From Rhodococcus wratislaviensis (GTDB lineage Bacteria; Actinomycetota; Actinomycetes; Mycobacteriales; Mycobacteriaceae): a stretch of DNA of 64,000 bases. Positions 9,063-17,476 of the stretch are shown here, in pieces. Positions within the stretch are counted from its first letter, which is position 1. Every line of letters starts with the position of its first letter. The stretch lies in contig NZ_UAUI01000012.1 in the NCBI RefSeq assembly GCF_900455735.1, forward strand, positions 1-64,000, written 5' to 3'. Position numbers and translations under genes: made by a program. A model generated the notes under the pieces. The model was not told the DNA's origin, ran no database searches, and worked only from the letters and a program-made list of their open reading frames with translations.

Positions 9063-9726
9063 CGGCGCTGTCTCCGACCTGGACGACAGCCGAACGTCGA
9101 ACCGACTGCAGTTGTGTCACGAGGTGAACGCAGACGACGAACCCGAAGATCGCCGAGTACGCCGCGACGCGTTCGATACCACCGACGCCGAGACCGAGGT
9201 CCCACGAGTATGTGAAGCAGAAGTACCCCACCAGTCCGAGTGTCCCGAGTGCGAGCGCGACGTACGTTGCCGGTCCGGATATCTGGGGCCAGACGGTGAG
9301 TGCCGTCGTCAGTGCGAAGAGGTTGCCGAAGATGAGGAACAGCGTGGCGCCGAGCGAATGCACTTCCCAGTGCGTGTTCGACGGCGCGAGACCGACCACC
9401 ACTCCGCCGATTCCGGCGACCACCAGGAAGACGACAGGGACCAGCGGCAGCACCCGTTCGATGCGATGCCAGAGGACGGCGGCAACCACGTAGGCGAGTC
9501 CGGTCACCACGAACGCCGCATCCATCAGCAGTGACGTCTTGCTGCACGGCGCGTTTCCGTCCGTGCCGCAGAACGGGACACCGAGGTCGCTGATGAAGTT
9601 GGCGGAGTAACTGTAGTGCCCGCGCCACGTGCCGGCGACGAGGAATTCGACGACGAAAAATTGCAGTACGGCGACGGTGAGGTACAGCGAAGTCCGCTTC
9701 GATGTCTCGAGGACGTGTGAGGGCAT
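9055..9726 (-). CDS. DUF998 family membrane protein
   Basis: I place the start at the ATG at 9726 (MPSHVLETSK), 2 bases after the upstream stop, rather than at a longer in-frame extension that would overlap that gene by about 40 bases. The 223-residue product has about six hydrophobic helices and the DUF998 features: a first helix followed by GHYSYSANFISDLG, then short loops. No catalytic residues stand out. DUF998 proteins are uncharacterised membrane proteins; some sit in lipid or envelope gene sets. Its position inside the polysaccharide operon suggests an envelope role, which is inference. Confidence 0.75.
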   Translation of the reverse strand: MPSHVLETSKRTSLYLTVAVLQFFVVEFLVAGTWRGHYSYSANFISDLGVPFCGTDGNAPCSKTSLLMDAAFVVTGLAYVVAAVLWHRIERVLPLVPVVFLVVAGIGGVVVGLAPSNTHWEVHSLGATLFLIFGNLFALTTALTVWPQISGPATYVALALGTLGLVGYFCFTYSWDLGLGVGGIERVAAYSAIFGFVVCVHLVTQLQSVRRSAVVQVGDSAGA

Positions 9727-9728
9727 GG

Positions 9729-10970
9729 TCAGAAGATCCTTCGAGACAGTAGAGACAGTGGGTCGCACAGTGCGTCCGCGAGTGCGATGCGGACGAGTTC
9801 CGGGTCGAAGACGTTGTCGTGCAACGACGCCGACACGTCCAATTCCGGGCCGCGCCGCACCGAGGTGAAGACGATCGATGCAGGGTCGGCCGGTTCGCTC
9901 AGCGCGGTGACGAGACGCCTGCCGGGCTCGTCGGTCCAGTCGAGGTCTGCCAGCAGCGCGGCCTCGCCCATGTCGGAGTACACGAGCCTCGTCCGGGGTT
10001 CGGCCGCGACGTGAGTGGCCCGCGCGTGCGCGCTCCCGGCAGCCACCCGCCTGCGGAACGTGGCGGTGCTGAGTGCCAGCGAGGCGAGCGGCCTGCCCGA
10101 CGCCGTGGCCTGTGCGATCGCCGCACTCATCTCGGCCGGGTCACCCGGATCCGACAGCGAGAAACGCACCAGGGCAGCGAAGTTGCCGTTCACCGTCGCA
10201 CCCTCCGGGAGATACCGGCGGCAGTCGAAGAGAACGTCGACCTTGTCGTCGATCGTCAGGCCGTGGCTGCGCATCGCCCGCGCGACGGCCGCGAACAACA
10301 ACGACGACACCGACGCCCCGGGCATCTCCCGATCCCGCCAGCGACGCAGTTCCGCAGTGGTCCCGGATGCTGCGGACGCGACGACGGCGGTGGGCGCGCC
10401 GTGCCACGGCACCATCTCCGCCGATCCGGGGCCGTGTGCGGCAGCGGGCAGGGATTCGAGGAGCCTCGCGACACGTGTGGGGGACGACGCGAACGTCCGG
10501 GTCAGGGCGCGTGCGAGCGGCAGTGCGGTGTCCCGCGTCCGCGCCCATTCCGGAACCGGTGTCCCCGTGCGTCCCCCGGCGACGGCACGGAGGAGCGACA
10601 GCGCGAGCCTCCCGTCGCCGAGTCCGTGGGAGATGTCGAGCAGCAGAAAATCGCCCGCGACCGCGACGTTCAGCGGGTGCGCGGACGCACCCGAACGTGC
10701 CAGCCGGGTCAGCAGCTGCGGCACCTCCTCCCGGGTACAGGGTCCGAGTTCCCTTATCTGCCCGAGGAAGTCCTGCGGTCGGTGCTCCCATCGGCGTGAC
10801 TCGGTGGTCGGGACGAGGCCGATCGGGGTGTGCCGCCCGCCCGCGTGCGCGAGCAGGGTCAGCGTGTCCCGGATCTCGCCGATGCTCGGCAGCCGGAGGG
10901 GACCGATCGCGGTGATCATCCGGCTCGCGCTGCGCATCAGATCGCGGTAGCTCGCGCTATGCGTCGACAT
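9729..10970 (-). CDS. Condensation/Pap-type acyltransferase
   Basis: The 413-residue protein carries H-G-L-G-D-G near residue 115, the HxxxDG catalytic motif of the CoA-dependent acyltransferase superfamily (condensation domains, mycobacterial PapA proteins, wax-ester synthases). The His is the general base. A later D-C-R-R-Y-L segment resembles the second conserved motif of this fold. Family knowledge suggests transfer of an acyl group from CoA or a carrier to a hydroxyl or amine. In this operon the likely acceptor is a sugar or lipid of the exported glycan (inference). It overlaps the flippase gene upstream by 14 bases. No signal peptide, so cytosolic. Confidence 0.72.
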   Translation of the reverse strand: MSTHSASYRDLMRSASRMITAIGPLRLPSIGEIRDTLTLLAHAGGRHTPIGLVPTTESRRWEHRPQDFLGQIRELGPCTREEVPQLLTRLARSGASAHPLNVAVAGDFLLLDISHGLGDGRLALSLLRAVAGGRTGTPVPEWARTRDTALPLARALTRTFASSPTRVARLLESLPAAAHGPGSAEMVPWHGAPTAVVASAASGTTAELRRWRDREMPGASVSSLLFAAVARAMRSHGLTIDDKVDVLFDCRRYLPEGATVNGNFAALVRFSLSDPGDPAEMSAAIAQATASGRPLASLALSTATFRRRVAAGSAHARATHVAAEPRTRLVYSDMGEAALLADLDWTDEPGRRLVTALSEPADPASIVFTSVRRGPELDVSASLHDNVFDPELVRIALADALCDPLSLLSRRIF

Positions 10971-12330
10971 CGGACACCTGCCACATCGGTTTCTGGTTCA
11001 CGGTCTTCTTCGCCAGCCACCGCTCCCACTTGGCGCGGTTCCGGAGTCGGCGGAGCCAGGAGATGAGCGGTCCTGCGAGGATCACGGCGGTGAGCGTCTC
11101 GGCGGCGAGATACGCCCAGCCCACACCCGCGACCCCGATCGACGAGCTGAAGACCAGGCTGCCGACGATGATGACCACCGTGGCCAGGCACTGCGTGACG
11201 ACGGCGAGGGTCAGCCGGCGGTACACCCTCGCGAGACCGTCGTAGACGGCGCCGATGACGGTGAGGGGCACGAACACCGCGGCGAGATGGAGCAGGGGCG
11301 TCCCTTCCGCACGGTATTCGTCACCGATGAATCCGAGCGCCAACGGCGCGACGAAGGCCAGGCCGAATCCGCCCACCACCGCGACCACGGCAATGGTGCG
11401 GACGAACCGGCGGGACAGGCTGACGATCTTGTCCGGATGCGCAGCGGCCTCGGCGACGAACGGGCCCACCATGAGGTTCACCATGATGTAGAGGGCGCTG
11501 ACGATCGACCAGGTCACCGCGAAGTAGGCGTTCGCCGCGGTACCGACCCGGGTGACGACGATCAGCGGGACGACGAGCGGGGCGATGGCCCCCAGCGCCG
11601 AAATGCCGTACGAGGAACCGAAGTACACTCCGAGTTCCTTGTTGGAGGGCAGCGAGGGCACTTGCCGGTATCGAGGGTCGGACCGGATGCGCAGGCCCAT
11701 CGACGTCAACACGACCACGACGGCGATCGCCGCGGTGACCCCCCAGGACGCGACGATGGCGAGCGCCGACCCCGACGCCGCGAGCACCACGACCGCGAGC
11801 AGTTTGGCCAGCGCGTGGAAAACGTTCTTCGACGCCGCCCAGCGGGCAACGCCCAGCCCGGACACGGTCTGGTCCTGCAGGGCGAAGAGCGCGAGGACGA
11901 CGACGAACACCGGATAGATCGCTATTTCCAGGTTGTTCTCGAACAGCGTGTCCCGCGGACCGAGGACAATGAGCCCGACAGCCGACACGAAGGCCAGCGT
12001 GGCCACGGCGGCGAAACCCTTGACCAGCAACGGTCCCGCGCGGTGGCCGGCCACGGGCAGGAAGCGCTCGAACATCGAGCCGAGGCTGAGATTCGACAGC
12101 GTCGACAGCATGATCGCCGTCGAGATGAGAGCGGACGCCACGCCCACCTGGTCGGCGGGGAACAATCGCGCCGCCGCGCCCCAGAAGGCGAGGCCGAGGA
12201 CACCGGTGACGACACTCGACAGCATCAGTGCCATCGAGTTGATCTGCAGGTTCCGCCCCGCGGAGCGCGGTGGCTGCTCGGCACGGTGCCTCGCGCGTAG
12301 TTGCGACTGCGTCGCTGTCGGGGATCCCAT
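10957..12330 (-). CDS. Polysaccharide flippase (Wzx/MVF-type membrane protein)
   Basis: The 457-residue protein consists almost entirely of hydrophobic helices (about 12-14). It begins with a polar, basic leader and the segment LQINSMALMLSSVVTGVLG, typical of polysaccharide-biosynthesis/MATE-like exporters. Such proteins flip lipid-linked oligosaccharides across the membrane. The surrounding GT2 genes would make the substrate, and the GT-C-like protein and GH16 enzymes would act outside. Its start lies 2 bases after the hydrolase stop and its end overlaps the acyltransferase gene. The class is clear; the transported molecule is unknown. Confidence 0.85.
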   Translation of the reverse strand: MGSPTATQSQLRARHRAEQPPRSAGRNLQINSMALMLSSVVTGVLGLAFWGAAARLFPADQVGVASALISTAIMLSTLSNLSLGSMFERFLPVAGHRAGPLLVKGFAAVATLAFVSAVGLIVLGPRDTLFENNLEIAIYPVFVVVLALFALQDQTVSGLGVARWAASKNVFHALAKLLAVVVLAASGSALAIVASWGVTAAIAVVVVLTSMGLRIRSDPRYRQVPSLPSNKELGVYFGSSYGISALGAIAPLVVPLIVVTRVGTAANAYFAVTWSIVSALYIMVNLMVGPFVAEAAAHPDKIVSLSRRFVRTIAVVAVVGGFGLAFVAPLALGFIGDEYRAEGTPLLHLAAVFVPLTVIGAVYDGLARVYRRLTLAVVTQCLATVVIIVGSLVFSSSIGVAGVGWAYLAAETLTAVILAGPLISWLRRLRNRAKWERWLAKKTVNQKPMWQVSDVDA

Positions 12331-12332
12331 GG

Positions 12333-14096
12333 CTACCCGACCAACTCCGGCCGGGAATCGTCACGGGCGTCGTCGACACGGTCCACGGTCAGTTCACCGA
12401 GCACGGTGGCGAGGACGTCCCGCAGGACTCTGTCCCGCAGGGCGGTGCTGTACAGCGAGTGATCGCCGGACGGGTACGTCACCAGGCGTCCGTTCCAGCC
12501 GGCGCGCCGGAGCCGGCGAAGGCTGCGCTCACCCTGGTTCTCGACGAACGCGGTGTAGTCGATCGGCGAGAGGAGGACGGTGGTGTGCACGCCACGGTCG
12601 TTCAGCGGGGCGAGCATGACCTCCGGCACCTGCAGCAAGCCTGCCCGGCCCAGCCACAACCAGCAGCGGTACGGCATCCACACCCGCAGGTGCTTTTTCG
12701 CCGTCGCCGCGTGCCGGTGGAGCAGCGTGAGCGCTGCACCCTTCAGGGACCCCCGGTCGGCGTCCATCGTCGACTGTTTCACGAACGCCTGACGGGTAAT
12801 GGTCCAGTCCGCCATGTTGACCAGGATCACCGCCCGGACGGGACGCCGGAGGGCGGCGTAACTCGAATTCCACGCCCCCGAGCACATTCCTGCGAGCACA
12901 ACCGCTTCGGGCTGCGCACCGCTGACGGAGATGATGTCGACGGCGTCGTCGCGGGATTCGTCCGTGTAGATGGTGGTGGATTCGCCGTGCTGAACCATGC
13001 CGGTGTCGCCGGTGCCGCGGCGGTCGAAGCGAACGCTGACGATCCCGTGGGCCGCGAGTTCGCGCGCCGTCTCGACCCACAGCCGGACCGGTCCGACGCG
13101 GTGCTCGCCGGCGGTGCCGTGGAAGATCACCGTCGGTGTCGCAGGGTTGTCCGTTGCACCCCGCTCGGCCGCGACGGACGTGCGGATCGTGAAGAGTTCG
13201 GACGCTCCCGCGAAGCTCAGAGTCTCGGTGACCTGCCTGCCGTCGACGGTCCGATCCACGACGGCGGTGGTACGGAGTTCGAGTGCGGCACCGGTGTGGT
13301 GGTCGCCGAAGGACGCAGACATCCGGTCGGCGATCCGGTCGATGTCGCCGAACGGGAGCCGGACCACGAAGTCCGCCGGCTCGAGGAACGATTCGTAGTC
13401 GTGCACGGTGAAGTTCTCGGCGTTCCACGCAGCGACGGCCTCGCGCATCCCGACGGAATCGACCTCGCTCTCCCGCAACACCATCAGGATCTTCGCGCCC
13501 GGCGGCGGGGTGGCCGCCCGCAGACTCATCGCCGACAAGGCCGTCGCCGCGGCCGGTGCGAGCACCGCACCGATGAGGGTGACCTGCGGATCGTCCGTGT
13601 CCTCGGGACCGACCACCATCTGGTGGAGCGCGGTCTGCTTGCGCAGGTAGGCGCGGCCGCGGACCACCGGATCCCACAGGGTGACGGCCCGCACCGGACC
13701 GCACGTCGCGGCGACCTGCGCGGCGAGCAGGGCGCCGATCCGGAGGCCGACGAGACCGATGTCCGTGACGCCGCAGCTGCGCACGTAGTCGACGGCCCTC
13801 CGGATGCTGTCGAGCCATCCGGCGACCGCGTCGGGATCGTCCTGGGCGCCCGGCGAGTCCCCGGTGCCGCGGTAGTCGAACCGCAACACCAGAAGCCCCC
13901 GCGCCCGCAATTGCTGGGCGAGGTAGACCATTCCGCGATACGAGTCGACCTGTTCCTTGCCGATCGGCGGGCACAGGACGACGGCGCCGCGGCAGCGGCC
14001 GTCGGCGGGAAGATCGACGACGCCGAACAGCGGCGCGTCCTCCGGTCCGAACCAGGTGGCGAACCGGGTGCCTGCGAGATCAGGATGGGCAGTCAT
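12333..14096 (-). CDS. Tandem alpha/beta-hydrolase-fold protein without serine nucleophiles
   Basis: The 587-residue protein holds two alpha/beta-hydrolase domains. Domain 1 (about 1-280) has the oxyanion/strand segment RFDYRGTGDS near 77, but its nucleophile elbow reads G-L-R-I-G (near 117), with Arg where Ser should be. Domain 2 (about 300-587) repeats the layout with RFDRRGTGDTG near 362 and G-M-C-S-G near 400, putting Cys at the nucleophile position; a late GDHSLYS could supply the histidine. Domain 1 therefore looks non-catalytic and domain 2 a possible cysteine hydrolase or acyltransferase. Hydrolase pairs of this type accompany exosortase/exopolysaccharide loci in other bacteria (family recollection). 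It overlaps the GT2 gene upstream by 17 bases. Confidence 0.72.
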   Translation of the reverse strand: MTAHPDLAGTRFATWFGPEDAPLFGVVDLPADGRCRGAVVLCPPIGKEQVDSYRGMVYLAQQLRARGLLVLRFDYRGTGDSPGAQDDPDAVAGWLDSIRRAVDYVRSCGVTDIGLVGLRIGALLAAQVAATCGPVRAVTLWDPVVRGRAYLRKQTALHQMVVGPEDTDDPQVTLIGAVLAPAAATALSAMSLRAATPPPGAKILMVLRESEVDSVGMREAVAAWNAENFTVHDYESFLEPADFVVRLPFGDIDRIADRMSASFGDHHTGAALELRTTAVVDRTVDGRQVTETLSFAGASELFTIRTSVAAERGATDNPATPTVIFHGTAGEHRVGPVRLWVETARELAAHGIVSVRFDRRGTGDTGMVQHGESTTIYTDESRDDAVDIISVSGAQPEAVVLAGMCSGAWNSSYAALRRPVRAVILVNMADWTITRQAFVKQSTMDADRGSLKGAALTLLHRHAATAKKHLRVWMPYRCWLWLGRAGLLQVPEVMLAPLNDRGVHTTVLLSPIDYTAFVENQGERSLRRLRRAGWNGRLVTYPSGDHSLYSTALRDRVLRDVLATVLGELTVDRVDDARDDSRPELVG

Positions 14097-15390
14097 GGGT
14101 CATCCCTCTCATCGGTGCCGGATGCCGGCCCTCCACTCGGGCCTTCAGATAGGCGAACGGGCCACGTGCGATGGACCGCAGTTCGGTGGCTCCGATCCCC
14201 ACGGGGAGATCGTCGGCGAGAGCGTCCGGAGGTGTGGCGACGCGGGACATCTTGCGCGACAGATGGAGAAACGTCGGCGCCTGCCGCACGGCGATGCGCA
14301 CTGCGAGCCAGGCGGTGCGGGGGTCGACGGCGATCTTGGCCAGCCAGGCGCCGAGTCCGAGGCCGTAGCCGCGCGCCTGGACGGCGAGCGCCTCGTTGTC
14401 GGCCCGGTGCCGATGCCACACGACCGCCCCGGGCCGGTACGCCAGCTGCCGCCCGGAGTGCAGCACGCGGAAAAACATGTCGAGGTCTTCGCCACCGTCG
14501 GTGGGGGCTCCCGCCCCGAGCGCCTCGTCGAAACCACCCAGCGCGAACACGGCCTGCCGGTCGACGGCGAAATTCGCACCGGTGCCGTAGACCCCGACCT
14601 GGAACGGGAAGAGCGGCACGTCGGCGGGTGGGTGCGCGAGGTCGAACAACCGTGGGACGCAGGAACTCGCCCACCCCACCCGCTGATCGAAGTACGCCTG
14701 CGCCGGTGTGCGGATCTCACCGCTCGGGACGATCCCGCACACGCAGGCCACCGCATTCCCGGCGCCGAAGCCGGCGACGAGTTCGGTGAGCCAGTGCGGG
14801 TCGACGACGACGTCGTCGTCGGTGAAGGCGACGATCTCCGTGCTCGCCGCGCGGACGCCCGCATTGCGCGCCCTGGACAGGCCCGGACGGGGCTCGATCA
14901 CGACGCGGACACGGGGGTCACCGAGTCCGGCGACGTACCGCTGCGTGGCATCCGTGCGGGATGCGTTGTCGACCACGATCACCTCGTAGCCGGGATGATC
15001 GAGCGACAGGATCGATTCCAGGGCGACCTTCAGGCTGTCGACCCGGTCCCGGGTGCACACCACCACGGTGACGGAAGGGCCGGATCCGTCGGTGGCGGCG
15101 GCGCTTTCGACCACCGCTCCCGGAAGGAGCCCGTCCAGTGCGCGCCGCAATGCGTCGGCCTCGAGTCGGCCGTCCTCGATGTCCAGCTCGACGAATCCCC
15201 GCAGGGTGCGATCCTCTCGCACGAGCAGCCGGGCACGCCGATACCCCTCGGCGCGCTCCAGCCGGTATTCGGTGTCTTCCCGGACGGGACCGCGCAGTTC
15301 GCCGACCCAGACGGCCCCGTCCCACGTCGGCGCGTGATCGCTCACGAGAGCCGGTACCAGGTCGATCCGGCGATCGAGTGTCCCGGTCAT
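14080..15390 (-). CDS. GT2 glycosyltransferase with N-terminal extension
   Basis: The start is the ATG at 15390, overlapping the upstream stop as ATGA; a longer frame further upstream only shadows the previous gene. The 436-residue product has an N-terminal domain of about 110 residues that I do not recognise. A GT-A domain follows, beginning T-V-V-V-C-T-R-D-R, with V-V-D-N-A-S and the metal-binding F-T-D-D-D-V. A helical C-terminal part carries W-H-R-H-R. It should transfer a sugar from a nucleotide-sugar donor at the cytosolic membrane face. It is the second of three consecutive GT2 genes. Donor and acceptor are unknown. Confidence 0.87.
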   Translation of the reverse strand: MTGTLDRRIDLVPALVSDHAPTWDGAVWVGELRGPVREDTEYRLERAEGYRRARLLVREDRTLRGFVELDIEDGRLEADALRRALDGLLPGAVVESAAATDGSGPSVTVVVCTRDRVDSLKVALESILSLDHPGYEVIVVDNASRTDATQRYVAGLGDPRVRVVIEPRPGLSRARNAGVRAASTEIVAFTDDDVVVDPHWLTELVAGFGAGNAVACVCGIVPSGEIRTPAQAYFDQRVGWASSCVPRLFDLAHPPADVPLFPFQVGVYGTGANFAVDRQAVFALGGFDEALGAGAPTDGGEDLDMFFRVLHSGRQLAYRPGAVVWHRHRADNEALAVQARGYGLGLGAWLAKIAVDPRTAWLAVRIAVRQAPTFLHLSRKMSRVATPPDALADDLPVGIGATELRSIARGPFAYLKARVEGRHPAPMRGMTHDCPS

Positions 15391-16337
15391 GCCGTCCCCC
15401 GCTTCGATCGCAGACCGACGAGACCCCGGACGTAGCCGGCAGTGGTCGCCGTGAGCCCCGCGACCACCGCGCCGGCGCGGGCCAGTCCGCCGTGCCGCGG
15501 GGATGCGATGCCCGTGACGACGGCTCGCGGGAGGACACGCGCGGTGTACACCCGCTCGCTGCTGAGCGCGTCGCCGGACCCGACGAGATCGGAGACCAGT
15601 GCTTTCGACACGCCCTCGTGGAAGCAGCGCGACAGGAAGTAGCGGAACGTGGTGCGGTCGTCGCTGACGCGGTGTGCCACCTTCATCGCGGGATCGAACA
15701 GCAGCTGCGCAGTGGGCTGGTGGGCTCGGATCCGGATGCAGAGTTCGGTCTCCTCGCACCCGACCGGCGTCTTTCCGACCCGGCCGATCCCGTCGCTGAA
15801 CCCGTCGACGGCGTCGAACACGATGCGCCGCAGAGACATGTTGCAGCCGATGAAGTTCCGCACCGGCTCGATGCGTGTCGGCTGCCCGACGTAGCTGCAG
15901 CCGACCACCCAGTCGAACTCGGCGGGCATCCACACGGGACGGTCCGCGGGCCACACCGGACTGGCGAATCCCCCCACACCGAGCACGTCGGGATCGGAGT
16001 AGTGGGCGGCGGACACGCGGTACCAGTCGGGTTCGGCGCGCGCGTCGTCGTCGAGGAACGCGATCATGTCGCCGCTCGCCGCCCGCACGCCCGTGTTGCG
16101 GGCTCCGGAGAGCCCCTTCGACCCGGAGTTACGCAGCACGGTCACCCGGGTCTCCCCGGCGAAGTGCCGTTCGGCACGCGAGAACAGTTCCTCGGAGTGG
16201 TCGATCACCACCAGGACCTCGAGCACGGGCACGTTCTGGGTGAGCACCGAATCGACTGCGGCACACAGGTCGGTCCACCGTTCGGTGGTGTAGGCGCAGA
16301 TCACGACGGAGCAGGACACGAGAGTGGACACCGTCAT
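15387..16337 (-). CDS. GT2 glycosyltransferase
   Basis: The 316-residue protein is a GT-A fold family 2 enzyme. The N-terminal strand S-V-V-I-C-A-Y-T-T-E-R-W is followed by G-A-R-N-T-G-V and the metal-binding F-L-D-D-D-A around residues 90-96. A C-terminal region with R-Y-F-L-S-R-C-F-H-E-G resembles rhamnosyl/galactosyl-type GT2 proteins, but the donor cannot be assigned. It is cytosolic or membrane-associated, with no signal peptide. Its end overlaps the next GT2 gene by 4 bases (ATGA) and its start lies 6 bases after the first gene of the run, so all are probably one transcript. Confidence 0.87.
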   Translation of the reverse strand: MTVSTLVSCSVVICAYTTERWTDLCAAVDSVLTQNVPVLEVLVVIDHSEELFSRAERHFAGETRVTVLRNSGSKGLSGARNTGVRAASGDMIAFLDDDARAEPDWYRVSAAHYSDPDVLGVGGFASPVWPADRPVWMPAEFDWVVGCSYVGQPTRIEPVRNFIGCNMSLRRIVFDAVDGFSDGIGRVGKTPVGCEETELCIRIRAHQPTAQLLFDPAMKVAHRVSDDRTTFRYFLSRCFHEGVSKALVSDLVGSGDALSSERVYTARVLPRAVVTGIASPRHGGLARAGAVVAGLTATTAGYVRGLVGLRSKRGTA

Positions 16338-16343
16338 GGGTGC

Positions 16344-17171
16344 TCAGCCTCGCGAGACGGGAGCCGGGGACACGTCCGGTGCGGAGGTGCGCTGTTCGCT
16401 CCTGATGGTGCGCAGCACCCGGAGCCCGTCACGTACCGCGTTGAGATTGCTCTCGCCGTGGATGCGGTCCTGTTCGAAACTCGGCACCTCGGTGATCTTC
16501 AGGCCCGCGTTGGCGACCCGCACGTTGATGAGTGTCTCGATCTCGAAGCCGTCGCCCCACTGTGCCTCGGTCGTGTCGACGGACGGCAATGCCATCACCG
16601 GGACGTGGTGGCGCCAGAATGCGTTGTAGCCGTAGCACAAGTCGCTGAACGAGGCCCCGAATTTGAGGTTGACGATGGCGTTCAACGCCTTGTTTCCGAG
16701 CTTTCGGCTGAACGTGATGTCCGAGCTTCCGCCGCCGGCGGCGAAGCGGGTTCCCTTCGCGAAGTCCGCGCCTGCCACGAGAGCCCCGACGAACAGCGGG
16801 ATCTCGGCCGGGTCGGTGGATCCGTCGGCGTCGATCATGACGATGATGTCCGATGTGGCGGCGAGGAAACCGCAGGCCAAGGCGTTGCCCTTGCCCTTTC
16901 GGCTTTGTGTCACGACCATGGCGTCCGGCCAGAGGCTCCTGGCCACCTCGACCGTGTCGTCGACGGAATGTCCGTCGACGAAGACGATCTCGTCGATGTC
17001 GGCCGGCATCCGCGCGGCGACGTGCGGGAGGTTCCTCGCTTCGTTCATCGCGGGCACGACGACGGTGACCGTCGGGCGGCCCGGCGCGCGGTCGGCGGTA
17101 CCGGCCTCGTCGATGTCGTGCGCGTCTGTCTCGTCGGAAGGTTCCAGGCGGTCAGGCGTGTACAGGCTCAT
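16344..17171 (-). CDS. GT2 glycosyltransferase, dolichol-phosphate-mannosyltransferase-like
   Basis: I take the ATG at 17171 (MSLYT), with a GAGA-type ribosome site upstream; ATG at 17186 is also possible. The 275-residue product has the polyprenyl-phosphate glycosyltransferase pattern V-V-V-P-A-M-N-E-A-R-N, F-V-D-G-H-S-V-D-D, then M-I-D-A-D-G-S with the metal-binding DAD and a G-K-G-N-A-L segment. There are no C-terminal membrane helices, as in soluble DPM1-like enzymes. It could load a sugar onto polyprenyl phosphate as donor for the GT-C-like protein downstream (inference). It is the first gene of the polysaccharide run. Confidence 0.85.
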   Translation of the reverse strand: MSLYTPDRLEPSDETDAHDIDEAGTADRAPGRPTVTVVVPAMNEARNLPHVAARMPADIDEIVFVDGHSVDDTVEVARSLWPDAMVVTQSRKGKGNALACGFLAATSDIIVMIDADGSTDPAEIPLFVGALVAGADFAKGTRFAAGGGSSDITFSRKLGNKALNAIVNLKFGASFSDLCYGYNAFWRHHVPVMALPSVDTTEAQWGDGFEIETLINVRVANAGLKITEVPSFEQDRIHGESNLNAVRDGLRVLRTIRSEQRTSAPDVSPAPVSRG

Positions 17172-17476
17172 GTGTCCGTCTCTCATCGTCGGGCAATCGA
17201 GTCGGCCCGGAAGCATGACAATGTGTGGTCCCCTGTGGGTACCGGCCCTCGCCCGACCGGGAGCTCAGGTACCCACCACGTGCAGTGCGCGAAGCCCACA
17301 AACACCCCTGTCGAGGGACCTCGCGGTTCTTCGAAACGCGTGTTTGCAACCAAACGGTCTTCTATGCGCGCTTTAAACTACCTCAGGTTTGTTTTTCTCG
17401 CACTACAGACACGAGGGTGATTCATCACTCAGTTACATTTTGGCAAACTCGAACGATCGGGCTGTTCGACCCTGTA
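17172..17476. promoter_or_regulatory. 305-bp intergenic region upstream of the polysaccharide run
   Basis: No gene is supported here. Next to the first GT2 gene is a perfect 9-bp inverted repeat, GTGGGTACC (17235-17243) and GGTACCCAC (17268-17276), with a 24-base spacer. It could be an operator or leader hairpin. Beyond it (about 17340-17460) the DNA is markedly AT-richer (TTTAAACTACC, TTTGTTTTTCTC, TTACATTTTGGC), the most promoter-like stretch, and it also contains the 3' side of mazG. The promoter for the minus-strand polysaccharide genes should lie here, but I cannot fix -35/-10 boxes. Confidence 0.4.

Noticed and set aside
15391-15954. N-terminal extension of the second GT2 gene
   Set aside because: It is the shadow frame of the upstream GT2 gene; the ATG at 15390 with ATGA overlap explains the real start.
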